A stretch of DNA of 64,000 nt from Ciona intestinalis (lineage: Eukaryota > Chordata > Ascidiacea > Phlebobranchia > Cionidae), in NCBI RefSeq assembly GCF_000224145.3, contig NC_020173.2, positions 469,836 to 533,835 on the forward strand, in the 5' to 3' direction. The translations under genes and the position numbers were made by a program. The notes below the pieces were generated by a model. The model was given only the letters and a program-made list of their open reading frames with translations. It did not search any database and was not told where the DNA came from. This document shows, in pieces, positions 48,152 to 60,104 of this stretch (within the stretch, counting starts at the first letter, position 1; every line of letters begins with the position of its first letter).

Positions 48152-50024
48152 TTAAGCTAATTCGTTTAAAACGTGCTCATTCATTAGATCTGAGATCTCT
48201 TGTTGTTGTTGTCTTTTTCGCGACTTTTTTTCTTTAATCTCTTGATTGAAATCAACTCATAAAATAAATTTATAAATTTTAGACTAAATTTTTAGATTTA
48301 AAACCGCGCATAATTAGCGATTAATTAGCCTTTTTAGTGGCCATCTGGCCGACTCAATCGGGACTTCCCCTACAAAACTCCAAATAACATAGAAATCAGG
48401 ATTTTCATTTTTGCCTCGCTGGCAATTTTGCGATCGAGTACCGGTATTGCACTGTTTATGTGTTTGTTTAGTCTGGTTAGTAAATCGTTTACATCATAGT
48501 TTGGACGTTAATTTGTCACGGTAAGTTAGTACACTTGCTTTCATACAAACAAATTTAGTTAATGCTAACAGCGGGCAATTGTACCAAGAACAGTTTACAT
48601 CGTGAAATGAGGTTGGTACTTACTACTCAGCACTGTAGAGATTGAATATTGAACTACGGATTATTTAATGACCATAATTGGTTGTGTTGATAGCGGTAAG
48701 CATTAATTTATGACGAGTTCTTAAACAAAGCCACTTTAATAGAAGTAGAACGATATACCAATGTTTACATACTTTCACTTGATAACAGCACTAGCTGGCA
48801 AGTGAAATGTTTGACCACCTACATAGGTTGGTGCTGTTACTTAAGTTGTTAACATAGTTTTCGCGAAGACTGACATGTACCAATATTTATGCCTTGTACA
48901 CTGTAAGTCATATTGTGTTCTCTATATAATCTATTACGCAGAGCAAACTCAAGAGAAGCATAGAAGTAGAGATGGTTTTCTATGCATAGCAACAAGTAAT
49001 CGAACATGTGTTAGTTATTTCTCAAACAATAGTTAACTATAGTAGTATAATACCCAATGATATTTATGTACTACTATTCATAGGCGTTCAGTTAGGGGTT
49101 CCGAGGATGCCTTGTCACCCTAATTTTCAAAACAAGAGTGAGATAGTGTGTTTTGTCACCTCCAGTTTTACAGGTCACTACAGCTTTTAAGCTGCTGTTA
49201 AGTAGCCTATTTATACAAACAATCAGGCCCAAACCCTACTATATCCATACTATTCAATGAAGTTTATTTATGTTTTAAGCTGTGATTGTAAATGCATTTT
49301 AATTACGTCATCCCAGATTTTGTTAAAATGTGATTCACGATGCCAATTCTAAATCACCGTTTTGTTTTGTGCAATGGTAGAGTTCTTGGGTATTACCATG
49401 CAATAAGGGGGTTGTACCTGTTAATTTATTCAATACGTTGTAATCATACAATAACAGCATGTTTTACTTTTTGGTATATACAAATGAGTTTCATAGTGAA
49501 CTATTTAATGCAAATAATTGTTTACATCTGTGAGCTGAACCAGGTCACCTGGATAAACATATAATGTGGCTTTGTAACCCGGCTTTGAAAATAGAGAATT
49601 ACTTGTCATCTCAGTATTGCTGAATTGACACCTATGCCAACTTATATAAATGCTTCTTTATTTGTTATAGTATCCAACAGAGTCCGTATATAAACATGTT
49701 TAGACTCTGGTATCCAAAATACTAATAGCCTATATGTGCACGGTTAAGTAATAAATGTGTAATTAGCTAATATACACAAACATTTGATGTATTCTTTGCC
49801 GAACCTGTGTTTTTTCATTACAAATCGATTTTTTTTATATATAAAGCAGTGGCGTCGATTTTATAAAAATGTAGGGGTTGCGATATTAAAACAATATAGA
49901 TTATTTAGTTTAAACCGTGCTCATCCATTAGATCTATGATCTCTTGTTCATTAAATAGTAGGCACATTCAGTTTACCCGCAGATTCCAAATATACCTTTG
50001 TAGCAGGTTGCTTCTACCTACGCT

Positions 50025-51567
50025 ATGGATACAACAGTTTCTGATAAAACGAACCATTCAAAGGATTCTATAATAGAAACAATGGAAAAATCAACGGAAC
50101 CCCAACCTGAACCTATCGGAATAGAAGAAACGCCATTGCAGTCCCCTTCAAATGACGGAAAAATTAATTCAGATGTTACTATGCAGTCCTATAACGAAAT
50201 TACAATCATACCTAGCTTAACTACACTAAATGTCCCATTAGTAGAAGACCCAGCGTTACAGCCCGAACTGAACTTGATCAGTAATACTGAAATAGCATTG
50301 GACGATCCTGATACACAAATAAACAATTCGAATGGACAAGTTGACAACCAGCATGTCCCATGTCAGATTAAGGCAGAGAATCTAATGTGCAAAATGCTTG
50401 CAAAATCTATAGACTCTCCAAATGGGAATTATTTAAAGGGCTGCAAATGGTCTCCAGATGGCCTGTGTTTTCTTGTTAACAGCAATGACTGTTGTGTAAA
50501 ACTATTCAACACACCTTCATTATGCATAAAACAAGAAAGGTTGAAAGATGAAGATAATTTAAAGCCATGCCTGAAAGCTGTTGAACCAGAAATAGTGTAT
50601 GATTTTTGTTGGTGGCCACAAATGAATTCTGGGGACCCAGCAACTTGCTGTTTTGCCACGGCAGCAAAGGATCAACCTGTACATTTATGGGATGCCTTTA
50701 CAGGAGAACTTCGGGCATCTTACATTGCTTTGAACTCGGTTGTGGAGATTCAGGCTGTTCATAGCCTTGCCTTTTGTCCAGATGGACAACAACTGCTTTG
50801 TGGTTGTAAAAGGTAACATATTGGTTATTGCACCTAACTAAAACAATAGTTCCGCACCTAACTCAATACACATTTTTTTATTTTACAGAGAGCTTGTTCT
50901 ATTCTACACCGACCGCCCTGGCTCAGATTTTGAAAAATGGAGCACTTGTAGAAAGAACTCATCCAAGAAGCAAAATAACATTATATCCAGTGTTGAATTT
51001 GGACCAGATGGGACAGTGTTTGCATGTGGTTGTTATGATGGAACTGTTGGCCTATACAGTCCAATGAATGGAAATATGCTTGAACAATTCCAAGCACATA
51101 AACATGGTGTTACTGAAATTAGGTTTGCAACAGATGGAATTAAACTATATAGTGGTGCTCGCAATGAAGACTTATTGAAGTGTTGGGATATTCGATATTT
51201 AACACAACCAGTGTTTGAAGTTACAAGAAAAGTAACCACCAACCAACGCGTGTACTTTGATTTGGTCCAACAGCAGGGGCACAATGAAGAATTACTTGTT
51301 TCTGGGGGTACAGATGGAGTCGTAAGATTCTGGGACGTAACAAAAAGCTTTCCTGCACCTTGCCATACTTTTACTGCACATAATGATTGTGTGAATGGGT
51401 GTAGTGTTCACCCATATTTACCATTACTTCTTACTTCATCAGGACAAAGGAAATATCCGGAGCCACTTGAAAGTGATGATGAGTCAGAAGAACTGCTATC
51501 AATGCAGGGTATAGCAGAGGAAAATAATGTCAAAGTATGGTTGCTATCCAATGACCCACCCTTATGA
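50025..51567 (+). CDS. WRAP53: WRAP53 (TCAB1), telomerase Cajal body WD40 protein
   Basis: WD40 scaffold that binds the CAB box of scaRNAs and telomerase RNA and delivers them to Cajal bodies. Two exons, 50025-50812 and 50889-51567, separated by a 76-base intron, give about 488 residues (human about 548). The first 120 residues are acidic and unstructured; the propeller follows with GCKWSPDGLCFLVNSNDCCV, IVYDFCWWPQMNSGDPATCC, DQPVHLWDAFTGELRASY, VHSLAFCPDGQQLLCG, then across the splice LVLFYTDRPGSDF, FACGCYDGTVGLY, LYSGARNEDLLKCWDIRYL, VSGGTDGVVRFWD and a C-terminal acidic stretch before VKVWLL. The splice joins AAA-AG with A, keeping K-R-E-L. It is the only plus-strand gene and converges on CHERP, whose stop lies about 400 bases away. 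Confidence 0.94.
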
Positions 51568-51680
51568 ACAAAACATTATAGAAAGCATACTGAATGAGAT
51601 CCAAAGTTGCAAAAAGTCCAATGACTCAAAATGATTTCATATAAATTTCAACTTTTTTGTTGTTTCAAGATGTGGTCATA

Positions 51681-51765
51681 GTGGTCCCTTTAATTTAACT
51701 ATGTTACTACATAGTGGACATAGCGGACATGTACTAAGTAAAGGAACCGTGGTCATAATAACGAC
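51681..51765. repeat. Short inverted-repeat element (GGTCCCTTTA ends)
   Basis: Left end GGTCCCTTTAATTTAACT; right end is the complement of GGTTCCTTTACTTAGTACAT, with a TAGTGGACATAG core. A related half copy occurs at about 46506-46548. A likely small MITE 3' of WRAP53. Confidence 0.45.
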
Positions 51766-51969
51766 TCCTACTCATATAACATATCTATACTCTCCTACTT
51801 TGATTGTACCCGAATTGATAACAAACATAAATCTCAGTTATAGAAACAGGGGCATGATTTATTTGGTTGCTTCAATAACTGAATTACAAAAGCACCAGAA
51901 CATTTTTTTCCTTTTTCAGTGTGAAGGACATATCTCATGTATAATCGGATAATCTTCAAGTGCCTTTTT

Positions 51970-54900
51970 CTACAACAACAATAAAATTTTTTTCTTGTTA
52001 AGCATCATATACCAACACACAGTATACAAAGCCTTACCATCTCTTGCTCGTATTTTTGAAATGTAACCATAACTTCTGTTTTTACGATAGTTTTCATAAG
52101 GATCATTCATATCATTACCAAGGCCTTTGAACTGATCATATTTATCTCTTGTATCTCCAGCTTTAACAGGATCCTTGCAAAAATGTAATTGTGCAAATTT
52201 TTTACAACAATTTTTATCACTTGTGTTACAACTTGCAATCAAAGTTGCCAAACTTTTATTTCATAAATAACGGGTTTTAAAACTTGTCACTTCCAGCGAA
52301 CTAATGAATATTGTTAATGTTTTCACAATTTTTGCGAGGGGTCGCAGATCATACCACTCAACACACATGACTTGTGCTTAGGCTTAGTTATAAAAACAAA
52401 TTTTACCTGTTAAAAGATACAGTTGGTTTTATAGTTCCTAATTTATTGCAGGTTAAATAGAAATTAGTTCCAATAGTTATCTCAAACTATTCTCTTTCCA
52501 GCGATAAGGTACTAAAATAATTTAACTAAATAAATAAAGTTTTCACCTGTATCCCTTGCTCCGAAGATCCGAGTCCAGCACCACCCCACCCCATCCTCTT
52601 CATCATCTGCGCTCCTCTGTTATCTTCTCCCAACCTACCTTCAGCATTTGTTTGTTGGAAAGAGGTATTGCCAAAACTGGTAACATGCATGAAATATGAA
52701 TTAAATAAGTGTAGCTGACATATCTCTACAATAAGGCTGAGCAAATAGTATATTGCAGAGGGATAAAGATCCAATACTGATCTAAACTCCAGGTCTCATG
52801 CCATGCAAGGTCCTCATCTTCATTGAACATACTGTATATACACTGTGAATTACACAGCAAGTTTAACAGTGAGATGAATAAGACAAGCTTGGTTAATTTT
52901 TTACTAGATTTTCTACTTAAATATTGCTGAACCAAAAAACAATGATATGTAAGTAACTACTATCACCTGGGTGGAGTTGGTGCACGTTCACGATCACGTG
53001 ATCTTGATCTGCTTCGTGACCGTGAGGAGCTTCGGGATCTGCGATTACTCATTTTATGAATACATCTTTAAAATAGTAAAATAGATATCATACCTTGATG
53101 ATGATCTTGAACGTGATCGTGAATATGAGCGTGACCGTGACCTTGAATACGAACGATCTCTTGATCTGTGAAACAGAATTATGATCTTTCATGTCTCAAA
53201 CAAAATTCAACCTCAAAACCCATCTATCCTATCTGTAATGCACTCAAACCCCCAGTTAATACTGTGGTCTTGTCCAATATTTCATAAAAAGTCTTTATTT
53301 ATATGATCCAAACCAACTGGCATTAAGCTTTCTTTAATAAATTTTACAATCAAAAAATACTTGAACATATAAAAGAAGATTACCTTGACTTTGACCGTGA
53401 CCTTGTGTAACCTTCCTTTGCTTTCCGATTCGCTCGTACTTTTGCTCGGTAAAATTCAAATAATCCATTGTGTTCCCAACCATCACTATACAAAAGTTAA
53501 AACCACTTAGCATATGGCAGGAACACGTATATATATAGCAGATAACCAATGTATTAAAGAAAGATTTTGTCACTTGTGTTCCAGTAGACTGAAAACCAAA
53601 TTTCAGCTTAGTTTATACTGGACCAGTGTACTGCACTAGAATTATATAAGAAGAAATAACTTTGCAAATAATGGCTGCTATTGAAATAAACAAACCATTC
53701 CAATGCTAACACAACTTACATAAATAACACAACTAAAATGCATATTAAAAAAATGCTATAGCTATATTTATACAATTTGAGAATGTGTAAGTTATATAAA
53801 CATTAATAATACATAAAGATTATCACATACATGTTCCTTGGTCTTTCATGGGAGGGAGGACTGTAAAAAGCTTCAACTGCTGCCATCAACCTATCACTGG
53901 GAGGAATAGGAGGGGGAAGACGGATCATTGATGGGTCAAGCTCCTTGTATTCCATGTCTTCTAACTGAATGTTGGAAGATACAAGTCTTGACTCTTTATA
54001 TAGTTTTGTAAAATATTTACAACAATAATACTTTAACTAGGAACAGAGTTTGTAAAATATATAACGAAACTTTGTGTGAAACTTCACATATGATAATAGT
54101 TTTCGCTGTTCGGTAATATATAAGTATATATTCCGTGACATTGTAAGATTAAATTATCCTGCTAGTTTCCACCTAAACAATAAAACAAGATATAAAAATG
54201 ACTAACTTTAACAAGTGGAGCCATGAGTCCACATGGTAGATCATAATAAGGAGCTTGGGGGATTAGAGTTGGATCATCTTGCTCTATTGGACGAACTGGA
54301 GGTTTAGGAGGACCCTGGTTATTCCAAGGTCCATTGGGTCCTCTCATTTTACCCTCATTACCCCAGGTATCAGGGTGGTTATCCCAGTTGGGGTCTCGTC
54401 GAGGCTCTCCATGCCAGTCAGGTGGTGGACCCCTCATTCCAAACTCCATGTCCGGGTTCCTTGGTCTTGGACTGAAATGTATTAATTTCGATTTAAATGA
54501 ACTGGCAGTGAAAAGAACTATTTTAGCTGAACTCGCTATACTCCAGAATATTCTATGTTACGTACCCTGGATCATTATCCATTCTTCTGTCATAATTATA
54601 ATCATTGTCATTAAATTGCTCCCTTGGTCTCCATGGTGGATCAGCAAGCAGTGGCTTCTTTTCTAAAAGACAAACAACAAGGATACGGTGCAGTGTTACA
54701 ATAGTAATGAACAAAGAAGTAACCTGTGTAACTTGACAACTGTGTATATCTCATATATTAATACTAAATAAGTTCAGTTACGGCCTATGCAACATTACTG
54801 ATGCTTTATCTTGTTTCATTATATGGCTGACAATTTTTTATACAACCCATTAGTGGTCACTGGGTTGGAGCAATGATTTAGGTACCTTGTTTAAGAACAC

Positions 54901-57900
54901 ACATGTCCATAATAGTAACGGCATCATGTACTCAAACCAATATTCACTGTGATATGGTGTTGATAAAACATCCTATGTTTCCATTCCAACTAACCAGGAT
55001 ATCGCTGACCATTATGTGGAGGTTGGTTGTCATCCATACTCCTCTCACTGAAACGATTGTTCCTTGTATTTGATGAATGCTTGGATGACAAAAAAAGAAA
55101 ATTACTCAATGTCCTTGGCTTATTTGGCAAACTTGCATCATTTTACCAAAACACAAAAACAGTTTATAAAAAATCCCCAAGATAGATTACATGACAGACA
55201 CCTGATAGCTGATACAAATTGATAAAATAAAATATGAACTTTTTAAAAAAATAGGTAATTTAACCAACGCAAAACCAGATTTAAAAAAAACAACATTATT
55301 TTCAAGTTAAACATACTTGTTGTTTTTGATCATGCAGCCGATTCTTTTTATCTTGTAGTTGTTTTCTTAAATGAGCCTCATATTCATTATGTTGTTTCTT
55401 GTATTGTTCATATTGTTCATGAGTTAAAGTCTTTACTTTTTCAACTACATCCTTGTATTGGTCCAACATATCCGCCTGGTGTAAAACTTGATTAAACCGG
55501 TTATAACTGGATTCAAGAAAACATCAGAATATTTGTTGTGTAATGAGTTAACTCTCAATTCTTCTTGCATGTATGATATCACCCATTGGTAATAAAACTT
55601 CGGAATAATCATTTATTGTGATATAAAGCAACATTTGATGACAGTTGTAAATAGTCTAAGGCAGTGGTTTTAAAACTTTTTGTTGTATGGTCCAAACATT
55701 TGTGTAATAACAGTTCATGGCCCACAGTTTGAGAAACACTGTCTAATTCGTTAAGAATTTATTAACATATTTTACCTTAAATTCTTGCACAGCTTCTGCA
55801 TAGTTTTCCAGCTTATGCATTGTATCTTTATTGAAATATTTGAATTTGTTCCACAAGCCAAGCAATTTGCTGAGTCGTGACTGATTATCCGGATCAGCGC
55901 CTGTGATATGACACAGCAAAAATATTTAATAAATCAATTTTACTGTGTTTTAATTAAAGTCGATAACAACATTTTTGACAGTCAAAAGTTTTTAGGGGCC
56001 TCTTTTTTTACCCATACCCACTCTTCAACACTTCACCTCAATGTAAGTGTAATGGAAAATACTTAAATTCATGTGCGCGCGTAAATACTAGTTTAAGTCT
56101 TTAAGATACTTTAAAAACAGCTATTTAACATAATATAAAAGTGTAACTTTGCTATTAATATTCCCTAGCCTATTTTAATTTAAAGAAAGATATTCCATCT
56201 ATACTTACATGACTGTGTTGTGCAGAATAAAGGAACAATAACTGATTCCAAGGAATTTGCGAGATGTGTCAGGTTCTTGCGTGAAGCGTGGTGTAATACA
56301 TCGTTGATTAAATAAATAATATGAAGTTGAATGTTGAACATAGAAGCATCAGCCACCTTTTTACCCTGTAAGGTAGAATCATGCAGTTCCTAACGTAATG
56401 TCATGATCTAAACTTGGTTAACTCTACAGAGTATCACATCAGTACTGGCAGGTAGTATGCATACAATAACAGATTATTTAAGTTTCTATTTGGAAATAAA
56501 GGACAATTCAAGCGCCTGAAAATTTACAAACTGCTGTTCTAAATTAATGGTTGTTCTGGTATGCTCATCACTACGGATAATTTGATATATATTATTTATT
56601 TCAGCAGTACATGTAAGATTTGGTCTATATTAATACTTTAAATTAGATTGAGAATTGCAACAAACTTCGGTTGAGTGAGTTGTCTGAAAATGATTATTTA
56701 AAACACAAGCATTGAACTGTGTTTTTTTTGTAAGTTGTATTTCTTTTGTAGAGGCACATTTAAAAATATAATATTAAGTTTTCAAGTGGTACACAATCAT
56801 TCAGAAGTTAAGAACCTTCCACAAAGTAACATACATGGTAACTCGTAAGCTGGCACGCGGTGTTAAACCCGTGTGATAACGACTGTCGTTTTCCAGCCAC
56901 GCGAGGATAAAGTAAGTTACATTCATTACATTCAAGAACCAATGCTTTAAACAAACCTTTAATTTTCTTTCAGCTTCCAGTATTCTCCACAGCAGTTGTT
57001 TTGCAACAACTTGACATTTTTCTTCAGTCACACCATTGTTTAGAATCCAGGTTTTACCGGCCTAAAACATAGGATATATTTATAAGAATTATTAACACTA
57101 AAATATGTACACATAAAGCAGAAGTTCTTTTAGTGTTGGTCAGTTACTAGAGTGTAAACTGTTAATGCTTAATTTATTTCTCGTATTTAATGATGTATTG
57201 GACTATTAAGGGTTAAGCGCTAAAAGATAAGCACAACACGATAAACAGAGGTGATTCAAAATCATACTGAAATTGAGTCTTTGGTGCATGAATCAATTAT
57301 AGGTTGAAGTATTTCATCCATAGCATCAAGTGAGATGTTAACGTCCCTTGCTGTGTTTCTACGATCATTATCTTGCGCATCGTACACAGCTTGCTCGATC
57401 TTTTCACTTTGTTTGTTCATTAACACCTGAAAACACAATATAAAGTATTTCTATGATAAAAACAGCAAACTTTTATGCAGATGTTAATTGCAGTGTTGTG
57501 TTTTCTTTATGGATTTTTGGGTAACTTCTGTTTGCGTAATCCAGAAATCTTTTCTGATTAAAGAATTAGGCTTATGATAGGGATGAGAATGAAGTTTATT
57601 CAAAGAGACTGAAAACGTCTATAGTGGGGTCTGGGGGCTGCCAAATATGTCGCACATAAGGGATAAACTATGACGCACAAGAATAAAACACGACGATGAC
57701 CGTTTTGAAAGGAAAAAATCAGAAATCTGCAGAAGATTCATATCCCTTTTTTGGATATGGTTTTCTTTTGCTACAAATTCTTACTACGAGCTAACAAAAA
57801 AGAGTAAAAGTGGAGTACTGGTGTTTAAAAACATTGAGGAGCTCTAGTTTATTATATCATATTCATATATATATATTGTTTGTTTCCCACCGAATATTTC

Positions 57901-59110
57901 TGTTACAATACCAACTTACAAACTGTTCCCTCACCTCATGTTGTTGTTTCAAATTATTCTCGCTGTCTTTCACTTTCTTCTCCACATCTTCCTCTTCCTT
58001 ATTAATCTCTTCCTCAAGTTTCCCAAGTTCCGGGGTCATGAGTGTTGGTTGGTTGGGGTTACTTGGGGTAGGGTGGCGGGGTTGATTAGGCATGTTGTTG
58101 TGTGGCATGTATGGTGGCCTTTGTTGTTGCTGCCATGGTGGGACATTCTGAAATTGAAGAAATTATAAACAAACTGAAAGCACCTAAATTCTCGTTATAT
58201 TAACTGATGGGCCAACTCTAGCCAAAATTTCCCGGCCCTTAACATGCCTTGCTGTGGGAGCCCACTCATATAGGAACAGAATGTTTATAATAAGCAAAAC
58301 AAATTTTCTAGAAAGCTTAGGCCTTAGATGATGTATTTATTTATGTGCCCTTGCTCACCATTGGTGGTTGTGAAGATCTTGGAGGCATCTGTGGTGAACC
58401 TCCCTGGTATTGGGAGAATCCTCCTTGTTGTTGCTGCCATGGTGCGTTCTGAAGTGATTGCTTGACCATTTGGTCCTGGACAACTTGCTGGGTGTTCATC
58501 TTCATACGCTGCATGTTCATGACTGAGAAATAGAGAACATAACTTTTATGTGCACAAGTTTTGACCATAAAATAATTAAACCAGTTAAGATACCATAATT
58601 ATACAACCTTAGCCATAAACCAAAATTATCCACAAATCCAAACTAAAATAACATACTTTGTTGTTCAGTAGAGAGTTGATATTGATAATATCCATAATGC
58701 TCCCCACCAAATAGAAAGCTAAACTTTGGATTATTCCTTTGTTTAGATTTGGTCATGTTCTCAAATTCAACTCCATTTCTTGCCACAAAATTAGCGAGTT
58801 TATCTATGATGTTTTTCACCTCAGGCTCTGTAGACAAAACAACCATATTTTACACAAACAAGTATAAACATATATGGGATAATACGAAAACAGACAGCAC
58901 TGTTTTAGTGTTTTGGCTACGAACAATATAACATGTAGTATGTACCGTAGGTCATCTGGTCTCTAAGATAAACAGAAATTTAACAAAGTTTATTTAACAC
59001 ACCAGTAAGGGCAATTGAACACATTTATAGCAAAGGTTTTGTCATTATTTTAAATGTTATAATAAATCTCCAGGAATCAACTTACCATCTGGGGGTTTCG
59101 GAATGTCCAT
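51970..59110 (-). CDS. CHERP: CHERP, SURP/CID/RS/G-patch splicing factor
   Basis: Nuclear U2 snRNP-associated splicing factor, first named for effects on ER calcium release. Eighteen exons sum to 2454 bases (818 codons) with phase kept: 59110-59086, 58827-58657, 58522-58359, 58147-57920, 57426-57267, 57061-56957, 56365-56209, 55900-55776, 55475-55317, 55079-54996, 54662-54566, 54471-54207, 53964-53831, 53485-53384, 53165-53094, 53038-52967, 52676-52547 and 52173-51970. Domains in order: SURP module (IIDKLANFVARNGVEFENM ... GEHYGYYQY); Q-rich linker; CID-type helical domain; coiled coil (EQYEQYKKQHNEYEAHLRKQ); proline-rich part with PQAPYYDLPCGLMAPLVK; SR repeats in exons 15-16; a G-patch-like segment (MGWGGAGLGSSEQGIQ); and YDQFKGLGNDMNDPYENYRK. 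A donor-like GTAAGG after RARDG leaves the last residues uncertain. Confidence 0.93.
54785..54965 (-). repeat. tRNA-SINE family, degraded copy in CHERP intron
   Basis: Retains CATTAGTGGTCACTGGGTTG, then GTTTAAGAACACACATGTCC and a trace of the head. The tail is missing. Confidence 0.55.
56815..56937 (+). repeat. SINE 3' fragment beside a CHERP exon
   Basis: Contains the tail-proximal part of the family in plus orientation: GTGTGATAACGACTGTCGTT, then CACGCGAGGATAAAGTAAGT and TTACATTCATTACATTC. It ends 20 bases from the donor end of the CHERP exon 57061-56957. Confidence 0.65.
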
Positions 59111-59144
59111 TTTCACTCAAAATTTGTTACACAATCTTACAACT

Positions 59145-59162
59145 TCTATAAATTTAGAAAGA
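59145..59162 (-). promoter_or_regulatory. Probable spliced-leader acceptor before CHERP
   Basis: Minus strand TTTCTAAATTTATAG then AAGTTG, 35 bases before the CHERP ATG. A URM1 poly(A) signal (AATAAA, 59230-59225) lies about 80 bases upstream. The arrangement is that of an operon junction; trans-splicing itself is inference. Confidence 0.5.
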
Positions 59163-59224
59163 TGTTATGTTACAATTTAAAAATTTACTGGGAGTTTAAC
59201 ATTTTTGTAAAACAAAATTTCATA

Positions 59225-59230
59225 TTTATT
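59225..59230 (-). terminator. Likely URM1 poly(A) signal
   Basis: AATAAA on the minus strand 65 bases after the URM1 stop and about 80 bases before the presumed CHERP acceptor. Confidence 0.5.
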
Positions 59231-59294
59231 GCACCAAATACTTTCAGATAAGTTTATCTCGATTAAAAGCAAAATGAACAACAAACATAATATG

Positions 59295-59588
59295 CTATCC
59301 TCCATGCAAGGTTGAAATAAAGGTGAGCGTATCATTTTGTTCCAACTTGTAATCCAACTGTCCCATTAACAACCAGTCTGTGTCATTTATCAGAACAATA
59401 ATTCCCGGTCTTATCGTTTCTCCTTGAAGGAACAACTCTGGGCGTTCTTGCAGTAGATTGTCTTTTATCCATTGCAGTAGTTCCTTAACGCTGCAATCTA
59501 GTTTTTCCAATTGAACAGTTTGTTTTTTTACATTCCCAAAAAGAAGTTCAGCACCTCCACTGAATTCAAGGTTGATGGTTAACACCAT
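59295..59588 (-). CDS. URM1: URM1, ubiquitin-related modifier and sulfur carrier, intronless
   Basis: Beta-grasp protein whose C-terminal thiocarboxylate, made by MOCS3, is the sulfur donor for 2-thiolation of wobble uridine in tRNA Lys/Glu/Gln; it can also be conjugated to proteins. 97 residues, close to human URM1 (101). Visible hallmarks are [14 protein letters not shown] near the N-terminus, [17 protein letters not shown], the [13 protein letters not shown] segment, [13 protein letters not shown] and the invariant C-terminal Gly-Gly at the stop. It is the upstream neighbour of CHERP: 184 bases separate the URM1 stop from the CHERP ATG, with a poly(A) signal and a 3' splice site between. 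A splice-acceptor-like TATAATTTTTAG lies about 100 bases before its own ATG, so DTL, URM1 and CHERP could form one three-gene unit. Confidence 0.95.
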   Translation of the reverse strand: MVLTINLEFSGGAELLFGNVKKQTVQLEKLDCSVKELLQWIKDNLLQERPELFLQGETIRPGIIVLINDTDWLLMGQLDYKLEQNDTLTFISTLHGG

Positions 59589-60104
59589 TACACGGTTCCT
59601 TCAATCTCTTACGTGAGGAATTGCCCACAATAACTTACATTTATGCCTAAATGTTCCAACTTTACTTTATCAAGTTAATATCTGTACCTAAAAATTATAC
59701 AAAGCTGAAGTAAAAACGGTAAACGTTTTAAAAACACATGACATGTCTTTACGAAATACATGTTGAAAAATATTTTTTTAAACCGTGGTTTTGTATGGCA
59801 GTGCTCCACTTTATTATGGCACCAGTGCACCAATTGCCAGAGTTAGTGCTAATTGTAAATTTGTAATTAATCTAGAAAAAAAATAAAATGCACAAATATA
59901 AAAGTAATGTAAAAGGTAAATAACACGATGTTCACATACTGGGCAGTTTAATGGTCTGGCAGTATACAAGCAAATTTGCAAATTGATTACACCAATACAC
60001 CATTATACAAAATGAAAAAATTCTAAATTTGGTACAATGTTCCGATTGCATTTATTCCGATTGAATGTTTCAGTTCAAGAAAAGTGAGAAGTCAAGAAAT
60101 TAGT

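Larger units (their letters stand above)
46839..50024. other. Intergenic divergent region CCDC142-like / WRAP53
   Basis: About 3.2 kb between divergently transcribed genes. It holds a 58-base tandem repeat, a MITE and a set of dispersed duplicated segments (47594-47760 resembles 48197-48330; 48160-48200 resembles 49908-49950). No coding exon is supported. Confidence 0.5.
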
